Shown: positions 13,491 through 20,715 of the stretch, in pieces
Layout: the number at the start of each line of letters is the position of its first letter
How positions within the stretch are numbered: position 1 is the stretch's first letter
NCBI GenBank assembly: GCA_958349075.1
Contig: CATWBR010000016.1
Location: 1-20,889, forward strand
Source: an uncultured Clostridium sp.
Lineage (GTDB): Bacteria > Bacillota > Clostridia > Lachnospirales > Lachnospiraceae
Direction of reading: 5' to 3'
Length of the DNA stretch: 20,889 nucleotides
Translations under genes and position numbers: made by a program
Notes under the pieces: generated by a model
What the model was told of the DNA's origin: nothing
The model's input: only the letters and a program-made list of their open reading frames with translations
Databases searched by the model: none

Positions 13491-15080
13491 ATGATAAGAG
13501 TGATTATAGCGGATGATGAAAAGCTGATCTGCCGCCTTGTGCAGGCCCTGGCCGACTGGGACGCATTGGGAATGGAAGTGGCGGGAACTGCCGAAAACGG
13601 ATTGGAGGCCCTGGAGCTGGTGGAATCTCTGGAGCCGGATATCCTGATCACGGATATCAGAATGCCCGGGTGCGACGGCCTGGAGCTGATCAGGCGGGCC
13701 AAGGAGCTCAGGCCGCAGTTGGAAGTCGTGATTATCAGCGGCTATGCTCATTTTGAGTATGCGCAGAGCGCGATACAGTACGGCGTCGGCAACTATCTGC
13801 TGAAACCGATTAAAAAGGACGAACTGATGGAAACCCTGCGGAAGATGGGAGAACGGTGCGAGGCGCGTTTTTGCAGGGAGGAGGGAGCGGCAAAACATCA
13901 TCAGAACAGCCAGAAGGATCTGAGGCGCCTCCGGAGCAGCCTGGTGAAGGATCTGCTTTCGCCGAATCCGCCTCATTTGACGGATGAAACGCTGCGCGAT
14001 ACCTACCATTTTCAGACTCAGGGCAATACATATCAGGTTTTTATGCTGAAGATAGACTTTGATATCAGGAAAATGGGAGGATCCCCGTATGAGATACTGC
14101 AGGAAAAGGCCCGTGAGATATTTGAAAACAGCCTTTCCGGGATCTGCCCGGAATACCATTTGTATTTCCAGGATTATACGGGATATGGGATTCTCAATTA
14201 TGATTTGGAAAAGAGGGCGGAAGTCAGGCGGAGCCTGAGGGAATGCCTGAATCTTCTGGATGCGAAGAAAAGCCTTTACGGGGATGTGGAATTTTCCCTT
14301 TCCCTGGGTACTGCGGTGGATGGCTGCGGCCGGCTTGCAGAATCGTTGGAGGATGCGGGATGCGCGTTGATGGAGCGCCTAGTGGAAGGTCCCGGCCGTC
14401 TGCTGGAGGGAATCCCGGATGGTTCGGGAATTGAAAAACAGAATCTTCTGGATAAGTATGTGAAGGCAACGGAGCATGCTATTGAGGTCTTCAGTGTGGA
14501 GGAGGCCTTGTCCGCCTGTAAAACATTATGGCAGTCCGCCATAGAAACCCATCAAATATGCGGCCGTGAGCTCTTTGAACTGGTTCTTTCGGCCGGACAC
14601 CTCTTTGTGGCACGCTGTGCCGTCAGCAATGTGGAGGGAATGAAACAGGATTTTGAATACCGCTGCCGTCAGTGCTGCAGGGGAGAGGAGCTGTTCAGAC
14701 AGCTTGAAGAAATACAGGAAGTACTGATTACGGAAACAGGTGAGCTTAGAAAGAGTGAGGCGGGCCGGCCAGTAAGAATTGCCAAACAGTATGTGATGCA
14801 GCATTTTCATGAGCCGATCACGCTGGAGGATGTCTGCGAGGCGGCCGGTTTCAGTGTCAGCTATTTCAGTGTCCTGTTTAAGAAGGAAACCGGGGAAGGT
14901 TTTGCCAAGTACCTGACCAGGGTCAGGATGGACGAGGCGAAGCGGCTTCTGCGTGAGACGAATATGCCGGTGGCGGAGATATGTGAGAGGGTGGGCTACA
15001 GCGACAGGAAGCATTTTACCCATACCTTCCACAAGGTTGCGGGACTGAATCCCGCGGAATACAGGAAACTGTACGGCTAA
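13491..15080 (+). CDS. YesN-type response regulator with AraC-family DNA-binding domain
   Basis: A 529-aa transcription regulator. Residues 1-120 are a receiver domain: acidic pair Asp8/Asp9, phosphoacceptor Asp55 in ITDIRMPG, Lys105 in YLLKPI. A middle region of about 300 residues, which includes a predicted ligand-free linker/sensor part, is weakly conserved. The last 100 residues carry two helix-turn-helix motifs of the AraC family (ITLEDVCEAAGFSVSYFSVLF, in short, and PVAEICERVGYSDRKHFTHTF followed by the G.nPaeYR ending). The ATG at 13491 follows GGGGGAGG; the longer upstream reading overlaps the kinase gene and lacks support. It probably binds the repeats upstream of 6107 and activates its own operon after phosphorylation by the histidine kinase encoded next. 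Confidence 0.93.
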   Translation: MIRVIIADDEKLICRLVQALADWDALGMEVAGTAENGLEALELVESLEPDILITDIRMPGCDGLELIRRAKELRPQLEVVIISGYAHFEYAQSAIQYGVGNYLLKPIKKDELMETLRKMGERCEARFCREEGAAKHHQNSQKDLRRLRSSLVKDLLSPNPPHLTDETLRDTYHFQTQGNTYQVFMLKIDFDIRKMGGSPYEILQEKAREIFENSLSGICPEYHLYFQDYTGYGILNYDLEKRAEVRRSLRECLNLLDAKKSLYGDVEFSLSLGTAVDGCGRLAESLEDAGCALMERLVEGPGRLLEGIPDGSGIEKQNLLDKYVKATEHAIEVFSVEEALSACKTLWQSAIETHQICGRELFELVLSAGHLFVARCAVSNVEGMKQDFEYRCRQCCRGEELFRQLEEIQEVLITETGELRKSEAGRPVRIAKQYVMQHFHEPITLEDVCEAAGFSVSYFSVLFKKETGEGFAKYLTRVRMDEAKRLLRETNMPVAEICERVGYSDRKHFTHTFHKVAGLNPAEYRKLYG

Positions 15081-15137
15081 ATGATTTGGAATAAAAACGG
15101 ATTGATTCACAGGCAGGAAAGGAAGGAGGAGGCTTAA

Positions 15138-16187
15138 ATGGATAGAAAGAAGACAAAATTTCTGTCATACAGAGTATCGGCGCTGGCCGTATCGGGAGCG
15201 CTTCTGATCCTTTTTCTGCTGCTTATGTGCCTGAAAATGATTATCTTTGAGGAGGCGCCCCTGTGGCCGTTCTTTTTGGCGCTGTTCGTGTTCCTCTGTT
15301 TGATTGGCGCGTCTTTTTATTATGTGGTCAAGCCGTATCTGAGGTTTGAGAAGACGATGAGGCTTTTTACGGATGGGTATACGACGATGGAGATAGGCGA
15401 TTTATATGACGTTGCCCCCACTCCGGCAGGATACCGCCTGCTGGAACGGATGACGGATATGATGGATTCATCGGAGCTTCTGAAGCTGAATAAGAGACAG
15501 GCCCAGTATCTGGCGCTGCAAAACCAGATCAATCCCCATTTTCTTTACAATACGCTCGAGAGCATCAGGAGTGAGGCTCTGATCGCCGGGCTGGACAGTG
15601 TGGCGGAGATGACGGAAGCGCTTGCCACATTTTTCCGCTATACCATCAGCAAGGTGGAAAACCTGGTGTCTGTGGAGGAGGAACTTCAGAACTGCGAGAC
15701 TTATTTCAGGATCCAGCAGTACCGGTTCGGCACGCGCCTGAGCCTGTCGGTGGAGTGCGATCCCGACGATAGAGAGGAGATTTACTGCTGCCGCCTGCCC
15801 AAGCTCACGATGCAGCCGATCCTGGAAAACAGTATTATCCATGGGACGGAGTGTAAAATCGGGAGCGGGCATCTGACCATCCACCTGGAACGCAGCGGAA
15901 ACCGTCTGCTGATCCGGATTTCTGACGATGGGGTTGGTATGGACGAGGTATCCCTGGCCAGGATGAACGAGCGGCTGGAGAAGAGCGGCCGGGCATTTGC
16001 ATCGCAGAATGCGGAGACAAAGGGAGGAATTGCCCTTGTCAATGTGAATAACAGGATCCACCTGCTGTTTGGTGAGGAATACGGACTTCACGTATTTTCC
16101 ATGCCGGGGCTGGGGACGGATGTGGAGATATCACTTCCTGCCATCACAAGTGACAGGGAAATCAAGAACAAAGAGGCATTGAAATAA
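15138..16187 (+). CDS. YesM-type histidine kinase with minimal extracellular part
   Basis: A 349-aa membrane sensor kinase of the HisKA_5/YesM (His_kinase PF06580) type. Two transmembrane segments lie close together (about 13-34 and 42-64) and leave only about seven residues outside. YesM kinases usually have a large extracellular sensing domain; here it is absent. After a short HAMP-like segment come the phosphoacceptor block LALQNQINPHFLYNTLESIR with His134, the N-box LENSIIHG with Asn231, the G1 motif ISDDGVGM (261-268) and a G2-like GGIALVNVNNRI. Catalytic parts appear intact. The start follows GGAAGGAGGAGG. Its stop overlaps the next gene's ATG by one base (TAATG), which suggests a protein partnership with the pseudo-ABC protein. 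Confidence 0.93.
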   Translation: MDRKKTKFLSYRVSALAVSGALLILFLLLMCLKMIIFEEAPLWPFFLALFVFLCLIGASFYYVVKPYLRFEKTMRLFTDGYTTMEIGDLYDVAPTPAGYRLLERMTDMMDSSELLKLNKRQAQYLALQNQINPHFLYNTLESIRSEALIAGLDSVAEMTEALATFFRYTISKVENLVSVEEELQNCETYFRIQQYRFGTRLSLSVECDPDDREEIYCCRLPKLTMQPILENSIIHGTECKIGSGHLTIHLERSGNRLLIRISDDGVGMDEVSLARMNERLEKSGRAFASQNAETKGGIALVNVNNRIHLLFGEEYGLHVFSMPGLGTDVEISLPAITSDREIKNKEALK

Positions 16188-17683
16188 TGAGGGAAGAAAC
16201 ACTGAGAATGGAGCGCGTCACATACCTGGAAAACGGTGTGACCCAGTTGGAAAATTTCAGCATGTCGATCCGGGCGGGTGAGATCCTGGGACTTATGCCC
16301 GTGAACCGTCATGGGATTTCTGCGCTCATCAAGCTTCTCAGACAGAACCTTCCGCTTCACTACGGATATGTTTATTATCACGAAAAACTGGTGAACCACT
16401 GGCGTTTTGCCGACGCAGGTACGAACCGGCTCAGCGTAATCCAAAATAAGAGCTGTCTGGCCGAGGGACTCACGGTGGCGGACAATATTTTTGTGCTGCG
16501 TCCCGGCTTCAGAAAGCGTCTGATGCAGCCGAAGATTCTGAAACAGCAGCTTCAGCCGTTTTTGGAGGACATCGATATGGACATTGATGCGGATGCCTAT
16601 ATCGAGGAACTGTCCCCATTTAAACGTTTTGTGGTGGAGCTTCTAAAAGCGGTCGTGGCGGGGAATTATCTCGTGGTTCTGGATGATATCGGCTCTTTTA
16701 TCAGTGACGTGGAGCTTCAGAAGCTGCACCGGATTATCCGCCATTACGCCGATCAGGGGATGTCGTTTCTCTATGTCGCCCCTCATTATGAGGAAGTAAA
16801 GCAGATCTGTGACCGTGCGGCCGTGATGCAGAACGGCCAGATTGTCAAATACTTTATGATAGCGGAGCACATCCCGGATACGTATATGTACCGCTGGTCG
16901 GAGGGATTTGACAGGCGTGTCAGCGAACAGATCTCTAAAAAGGCGGTACACTCCGATGCGCAGGAGCCGGCCTTCCGGGCGGAGAATCTCTGCTATGGCG
17001 AGGTAAAGAACTTAAGCTTTGCCGTGGCGCCGGGAGAATGCCTTGTTTTACAGGATCTCGACAACCGGATTCTGCCGGATCTCCTGGCCGTGCTGTCTGG
17101 GGAAAAAAGGGCGGACCGGGGAAAAATGTGGATTGGCAGCGAGGCGTTTAAACAGAAACCGGATCGCCGGATCGCCGTGATACAGGAGGTTCCGGTGCAG
17201 ACGATGCTGTTTCCCAACTTAAGTTACCTGGATAATCTCTGTTTTACCCTGGATCACCGGTTTCACGACGTCTGGCTCAGAAGTAAGATCAAAAAGAGCC
17301 TGAGACAGGAATATGCCGGTCTGCTGGGGGAGGAGGTTTTTGACCTGAGGGTGGAGGAATTGTCCCACAAGCAGAAATATGATTTGATTTATATGAGAAT
17401 CCTGGTCCAGAACCCCAAGGTGGTTTTCTGTGTCCAGCCGTTTAAGAGGGCGGAGGTTGCCATCCGAATCCATGTTTGGGAACTTCTCGAACGTTTCCTG
17501 GATAAGGGAATCGGTGTTGTGATACTGGCGGTCAACCTGGCCGATTCCCTGGCTCTCGCCGACCGTCTGATCCGTGTGGGAAGCGGCAGGATAACGGAAG
17601 AGTACGGCAGGGAAGACTTCGGAAACCTGCCGGTCGATGCACCGTGGCTGTATCTCTATCAGGCCAGGGAAAGACAGGAGTGA
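16187..17683 (+). CDS. Degenerate MglA/RbsA-like double ABC protein (pseudo-ATPase), probable signalling partner
   Basis: A 498-aa protein that aligns end to end with the transporter ATPase encoded at 6107 (503 aa), including the fold-defining helices and C-terminus (ADRLIRVGSGRI versus ADRIIVMCDGRI). The catalytic residues are gone. In domain 1, Walker A is GLMPVNRHGISALIK with Ile44 in place of the invariant Lys, the signature is LSPFKRF and Walker B is VVLDDIG (Glu to Asp). In domain 2, the Walker A glycines are replaced (VLQDLDNRILPDLL), the signature is LSHKQK and Walker B is VVFCVQP, without acids. It follows the sensor kinase with a one-base overlap and precedes a terminator. ATP hydrolysis is very unlikely. 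Probable role (inferred): a structural adaptor that binds the CUT2 permease and passes transport state to the kinase. An alternative is an inhibitor of the real ATPase. Confidence 0.85.
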   Translation: MREETLRMERVTYLENGVTQLENFSMSIRAGEILGLMPVNRHGISALIKLLRQNLPLHYGYVYYHEKLVNHWRFADAGTNRLSVIQNKSCLAEGLTVADNIFVLRPGFRKRLMQPKILKQQLQPFLEDIDMDIDADAYIEELSPFKRFVVELLKAVVAGNYLVVLDDIGSFISDVELQKLHRIIRHYADQGMSFLYVAPHYEEVKQICDRAAVMQNGQIVKYFMIAEHIPDTYMYRWSEGFDRRVSEQISKKAVHSDAQEPAFRAENLCYGEVKNLSFAVAPGECLVLQDLDNRILPDLLAVLSGEKRADRGKMWIGSEAFKQKPDRRIAVIQEVPVQTMLFPNLSYLDNLCFTLDHRFHDVWLRSKIKKSLRQEYAGLLGEEVFDLRVEELSHKQKYDLIYMRILVQNPKVVFCVQPFKRAEVAIRIHVWELLERFLDKGIGVVILAVNLADSLALADRLIRVGSGRITEEYGREDFGNLPVDAPWLYLYQARERQE

Positions 17684-17762
17684 GAGACGGACGTTCTTTC
17701 TTCAGTATCTTTCAGAAACTATGACTCCCCGGGGTAACTGTCTTACTTCTGTGTGCCTATCC

Positions 17763-17774
17763 CACTTTAAAGTG
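17763..17774. promoter_or_regulatory. Perfect 12-bp palindrome upstream of the flavoprotein operon promoter
   Basis: CACTTTAAAGTG is its own reverse complement and ends 7 bp before the -35 of the promoter at 17781-17808. This is a position suited to a dimeric activator or repressor. Confidence 0.4.
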
Positions 17775-17780
17775 CGTTCT

Positions 17781-17808
17781 TTGCAAACGAAGCCGGCTGC
17801 TTTATTAT
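17781..17808 (+). promoter_or_regulatory. Candidate promoter of the PNPOx-SirTM-macrodomain operon
   Basis: TTGCAA (17781-17786), a 16-bp spacer and TATTAT (17803-17808, 5 of 6 consensus) lie 54 bp before the ATG at 17862. The -10 lies inside the left arm of the upstream operon's terminator, so the two signals share DNA. Confidence 0.45.
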
Positions 17809-17833
17809 GGAATCATAAAAAGCGGCCGTTTTT
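17796..17833 (+). terminator. Intrinsic terminator of the sugar/two-component operon
   Basis: GCTGCTTTATTATG (17796-17809) pairs with CATAAAAAGCGGC (17814-17826) with one bulged A and one G-U, a GAAT loop, and a run of five T at 17829-17833. It ends the long operon and lies 28 nt before the start of the next gene. Confidence 0.7.
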
Positions 17834-17861
17834 ACTTAGTAAGGAAAGGAAGAAATATACG

Positions 17862-18272
17862 ATGAATAAGACAGTAGAATTTTTACAGGCAAACCCGGTT
17901 CAGTATCTGGCAACCGTTGGAAGGGACGGAAAGGCAAAGTGCCGTCCGTTTATGTTCTGTTTAGAAAAAGAGGGCAGGTTATGGTTTTGCACAAATAACC
18001 GGAAGGATGTATATAAAGATATGCAGGCAAACCCTGAAATTGAAATCAGTGTTTCCGATTCCAGTTTTGCCTGGCTCAGGCTGCACGGCAAGGCGGTGTT
18101 TGAGAATAACATGGAGATCAAAGAGGCATGCATGACAAACCCGATTGTAAAGGGACAGTACGAAACGGCATCAAACCCAATCTTTGAAGTGTTTTACCTG
18201 GAAAATCCACATGGTGTGATTGCGGACTTTTCGGGGAACCCGCCATATGAATTTTAACAGGGAGTGAGCGCA
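17862..18272 (+). CDS. PNPOx-fold flavoprotein, first gene of the SirTM operon
   Basis: A protein of 131 aa; the coding part ends with TAA at 18255-18257 and the remainder to 18272 is the spacer with the next gene's ribosome-binding site. The pattern of small FMN-binding split-barrel proteins is clear: NPVQYLATVGRDGKAKCRPF (11-30), RLWFCTNNRKDVYKDMQANP (39-58) and HGKAVFENN. The motif LATVGRDGKAKCRPF is the FMN phosphate/isoalloxazine strand pair of the family, and the product is too short for true pyridoxamine phosphate oxidase. The ATG at 17862 follows AAGGAAAGGAAG; an upstream extended reading through the terminator is rejected. With the next gene it may form a flavin/iron-sulphur redox pair. 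Confidence 0.8.
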
Positions 18273-18917
18273 ATGAAAACGGAGGATTATCTCAGAATCT
18301 TAAAAGATGAAATCCATTCTGCCGTATTTGCCACGACCGACGGGAAGGGACTGCCGGTAACGAGGGTGATTGACATCATGCTTGCAGATCGGGAAAGCCT
18401 TTACTTCATCACGGCTAAGGGGAAGGAGTTTTACCGTCAGCTAATGGATACGGGATATGCAGCGGTCAGCGGTATGACGGGCGGCGACGGCTCGATGGAA
18501 AAGAAAGCTGTTTCCGTTCGGGGGAAGGTGAGGAATACCGGAAGCGGACTGCTTCCCAAGGTCTTTGAAGAAAACCCCTATATGGCCGAAATCTACCCGG
18601 ATGAGGACAGCAGAACGGCCCTGGAAGTGTTTCAGCTCTATGAAGGCCGGGGAGAATTTTTCGATTTGTCTACGAAACCGATTACGAGAGACAGCTTTTT
18701 TCTGGGCAAGAAGGTGGAAGAGGAAGTGCCGGGCGCTGTGGGAGGTTATTTTATCACGGACCGGTGCCGCGGCTGCCGGATCTGTTATTCCAAATGTCCT
18801 CAGAAATGTATCGATACGGAAGTATCGCCCTGCTTGATTTTACAGGAGAACTGTCTGCACTGCGGAAACTGTTATGAGTTCTGCCCCTTTGAGGCGGTTG
18901 AAAAAAGGCAGGTGTGA
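18273..18917 (+). CDS. PNPOx-fold protein fused to a 2[4Fe-4S] ferredoxin
   Basis: A 214-aa protein with an N-terminal flavin-type split barrel (residues about 1-145) and a C-terminal bacterial ferredoxin. Two complete cluster motifs are visible: C165-x2-C168-x2-C171-x3-C175-P and C194-x2-C197-x2-C200-x3-C204-P. Electrons could pass from an external donor through the clusters to FMN, or the reverse. The ATG at 18273 is preferred because GGGAG lies 8-9 nt before it; a GTG at 18264 in frame is possible but overlaps that site. The next gene's ATG starts one base after its TGA, so translation is coupled to the sirtuin. The substrate is unknown. Confidence 0.88.
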   Translation: MKTEDYLRILKDEIHSAVFATTDGKGLPVTRVIDIMLADRESLYFITAKGKEFYRQLMDTGYAAVSGMTGGDGSMEKKAVSVRGKVRNTGSGLLPKVFEENPYMAEIYPDEDSRTALEVFQLYEGRGEFFDLSTKPITRDSFFLGKKVEEEVPGAVGGYFITDRCRGCRICYSKCPQKCIDTEVSPCLILQENCLHCGNCYEFCPFEAVEKRQV

Positions 18918-18918
18918 G

Positions 18919-19806
18919 ATGAGAGAAAAGGAACTGTTAAGGTGGATTGCAGAGGCGGACGCGGTTGTCATAGGCGCGGGTTCCGGGCTTTCCACGGCCG
19001 CAGGACTATCCTACTCGGGTGAGCGGTTCAGCCGCTATTTCAGCGACTTTATTGAGAAGTATCATATGAAAGATATGTATTCAGCCGGATTCTATCCCTT
19101 TGCCACACAGGAAGAAAAATGGGCATATTGGAGCAGGCATATTCTCTGCAACAGATACGATCAGCCGGCGGGCGGGGCATACCTGGACTTGTTTAAGCTG
19201 GTGAAGGGAAAAGATTATTTTGTTCTGACCACCAATGTGGATCACCAGTTCTGGCTGGCCGGGTTTGAACCGGAACGTATTTTTGCCACCCAGGGAGATT
19301 ACGGCATGTTCCAGTGCCGTAAGGCCTGCCACAATAAGCTGTATGACAATGAAGACCGGGTCCGGGCCATGGCCATGCAGCAGAAGAACTGCCTCATTCC
19401 CTCACACCTGGTGCCAAAATGTCCGGTGTGCGGAGGAGAGATGGAAGTAAACCTGCGCTGCGACGGCTATTTTGTGGAGGACGAGGCGTGGCATAGGGCA
19501 GCCGAAAGATATAAACGTTTTCTCACATCGAATCTGCATCGGAATCTTCTGCTTTTGGAACTGGGAGTCGGGATGAATACCCCCGTTATCATTAAATATC
19601 CGTTTTGGCAGATGGCACACCGGAATCCCGGTGTGCGCTATGCCTGTGTCAATCTGGACGGCGGCAGGGTGCCCGGAGAGATTGAGGCGCATTCTCTCTG
19701 TATACAGGGAGATATCGCCGCAGTTCTGGCCAAAATGAGAAAACAGGCGGCACGGGTGCCGGAGAACGCGGACGGAGAGAAGAGAAAAGGATATAATATA
19801 AAATAA
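18919..19806 (+). CDS. Class M sirtuin (SirTM) protein ADP-ribosyltransferase
   Basis: A 295-aa SIR2-fold protein of the macrodomain-linked class. The NAD-binding start is GAGSGLSTAAG (19-29), where the usual deacetylase motif would be GAGIS..SGI. TTNVDHQF (104-111) replaces the common TQN.D.LH, and in ATQGDYGMFQC Gln125 stands where deacetylase sirtuins have the catalytic His. The zinc cysteines are Cys133, Cys137, Cys168 and Cys171. In characterised streptococcal and staphylococcal homologues, this class transfers ADP-ribose from NAD to a lipoylated GcvH-like protein and is coupled to redox stress. The start at 18919 is one base after the previous stop. The macrodomain gene follows after 21 nt. 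Class assignment is firm; the target protein is not in this window. Confidence 0.92.
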   Translation: MREKELLRWIAEADAVVIGAGSGLSTAAGLSYSGERFSRYFSDFIEKYHMKDMYSAGFYPFATQEEKWAYWSRHILCNRYDQPAGGAYLDLFKLVKGKDYFVLTTNVDHQFWLAGFEPERIFATQGDYGMFQCRKACHNKLYDNEDRVRAMAMQQKNCLIPSHLVPKCPVCGGEMEVNLRCDGYFVEDEAWHRAAERYKRFLTSNLHRNLLLLELGVGMNTPVIIKYPFWQMAHRNPGVRYACVNLDGGRVPGEIEAHSLCIQGDIAAVLAKMRKQAARVPENADGEKRKGYNIK

Positions 19807-19827
19807 ATCGGAGAGGAGGCGTACGGA

Positions 19828-20607
19828 ATGCGGCATAATGAGCAAAGGGTGTATCTGATCAGGGAACTTCTGGCGGAGGAGCTGCGGTACCGGGAAATCA
19901 AGATACCGGCGGATGAACAGGGGCAGAAAAATCTGCTTCGCAGTCTGATGAATGTCCGTCCGCCAAGAGCGGCCAGCCGGGAGTTTCTGAAAGTCCAGGA
20001 CGAATACCTGGCAGCGGAGCGGGATGCGGAAAAACTGACCGACGGCAGCCTGCTTCCGGCCGTTTCGGGGGAGCCGAGAATCGTCTTATGGCAGGGAGAT
20101 ATCACAACGCTCAAAACGGACGCCATCGTAAACGCCGCCAACAGCGCCCTTCTGGGGTGTTTCCATCCTCTTCATTCCTGTATTGACAACATCATCCATT
20201 CAAAAAGCGGTGTTCAGCTCCGGCTCTTCTGCAATGATATAATGAGAGAACAGGGGCATGAGGAGGCTGTGGGAGGCGCAAAAATCACTCCTGGTTTTAA
20301 TCTGCCCGCAAGACATATTCTCCATACCGTCGGCCCTGTGATTTATGGCCGTGTAACGGAAAAGGACTGCAGGCAATTGGCTTCCTGCTACCGTTTCTGT
20401 CTTGAGCTGGCGGTGGAAAACGGCTGTAAATGTATTGCATTCTGCTGTATTTCCACCGGAGAATTCCGTTTTCCAAACAGGCGGGCAGCCGAAATTGCGG
20501 TCGGAACGGTGAAAGATTTCCTGAGCACCGATACGAAACTGGAGAGAGTGATATTTGATGTGTTTAAAGAGAAAGATTTGGAGATATACAGAGAACTTCT
20601 TTTCTGA
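19828..20607 (+). CDS. Zinc-type macrodomain protein, ADP-ribosyl hydrolase
   Basis: A 259-aa protein with an N-terminal helical extension (about 1-80) and a macrodomain (about 84-259). The ADP-ribose binding elements are WQGDIT (88-93), VNAANSALLG (101-110) and the C-terminal loop CISTGEFRFPNRRAAEIAV (207-225). Residues Cys111, His113, His116 and Cys118 in CFHPLHSC give the metal site of the zinc-dependent macrodomain class, known to remove ADP-ribose placed by SirTM. The start follows AGAGGAGG. Gene order SirTM then macrodomain gives a modification/reversal pair. The tandem terminators follow the stop. Function by family is firm; the substrate protein is unknown. Confidence 0.92.
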   Translation: MRHNEQRVYLIRELLAEELRYREIKIPADEQGQKNLLRSLMNVRPPRAASREFLKVQDEYLAAERDAEKLTDGSLLPAVSGEPRIVLWQGDITTLKTDAIVNAANSALLGCFHPLHSCIDNIIHSKSGVQLRLFCNDIMREQGHEEAVGGAKITPGFNLPARHILHTVGPVIYGRVTEKDCRQLASCYRFCLELAVENGCKCIAFCCISTGEFRFPNRRAAEIAVGTVKDFLSTDTKLERVIFDVFKEKDLEIYRELLF

Positions 20608-20645
20608 ATAGCGCCTGTGGGAGCAGTTTTAATAATAAATGTAGA

Positions 20646-20684
20646 GGGAGCCATCCGGCAGGGATTTGTGGCTCCCGTTTTTCT
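20646..20684 (+). terminator. Intrinsic terminator 1 after the macrodomain gene
   Basis: GGGAGCCA (20646-20653) pairs with TGGCTCCC (20669-20676) and is followed by GTTTTTCT. It is a standard terminator 39 nt after the stop codon. Confidence 0.8.
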
Positions 20685-20691
20685 GTCCCTG

Positions 20692-20715
20692 GATGGCTCA
20701 ACAGGCCATCTTTTT
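20692..20715 (+). terminator. Intrinsic terminator 2 after the macrodomain gene
   Basis: GATGGC (20692-20697) pairs with GCCATC (20705-20710) across a 7-nt loop and is followed by TTTTT. Its left arm can also pair with terminator 1 sequence (GAGCCATCC at 20648 with GGATGGCTC at 20691). Confidence 0.55.

Noticed and set aside
13404..14159. 251-aa minus-strand reading frame opposite the response regulator
   Set aside because: It is a shadow of the receiver-domain gene without its own signals.
17637..17861. Longer start of the flavoprotein gene, or a riboswitch in the 17684-17795 leader
   Set aside because: The extension runs through a terminator, and no known riboswitch core could be recognised in the leader.
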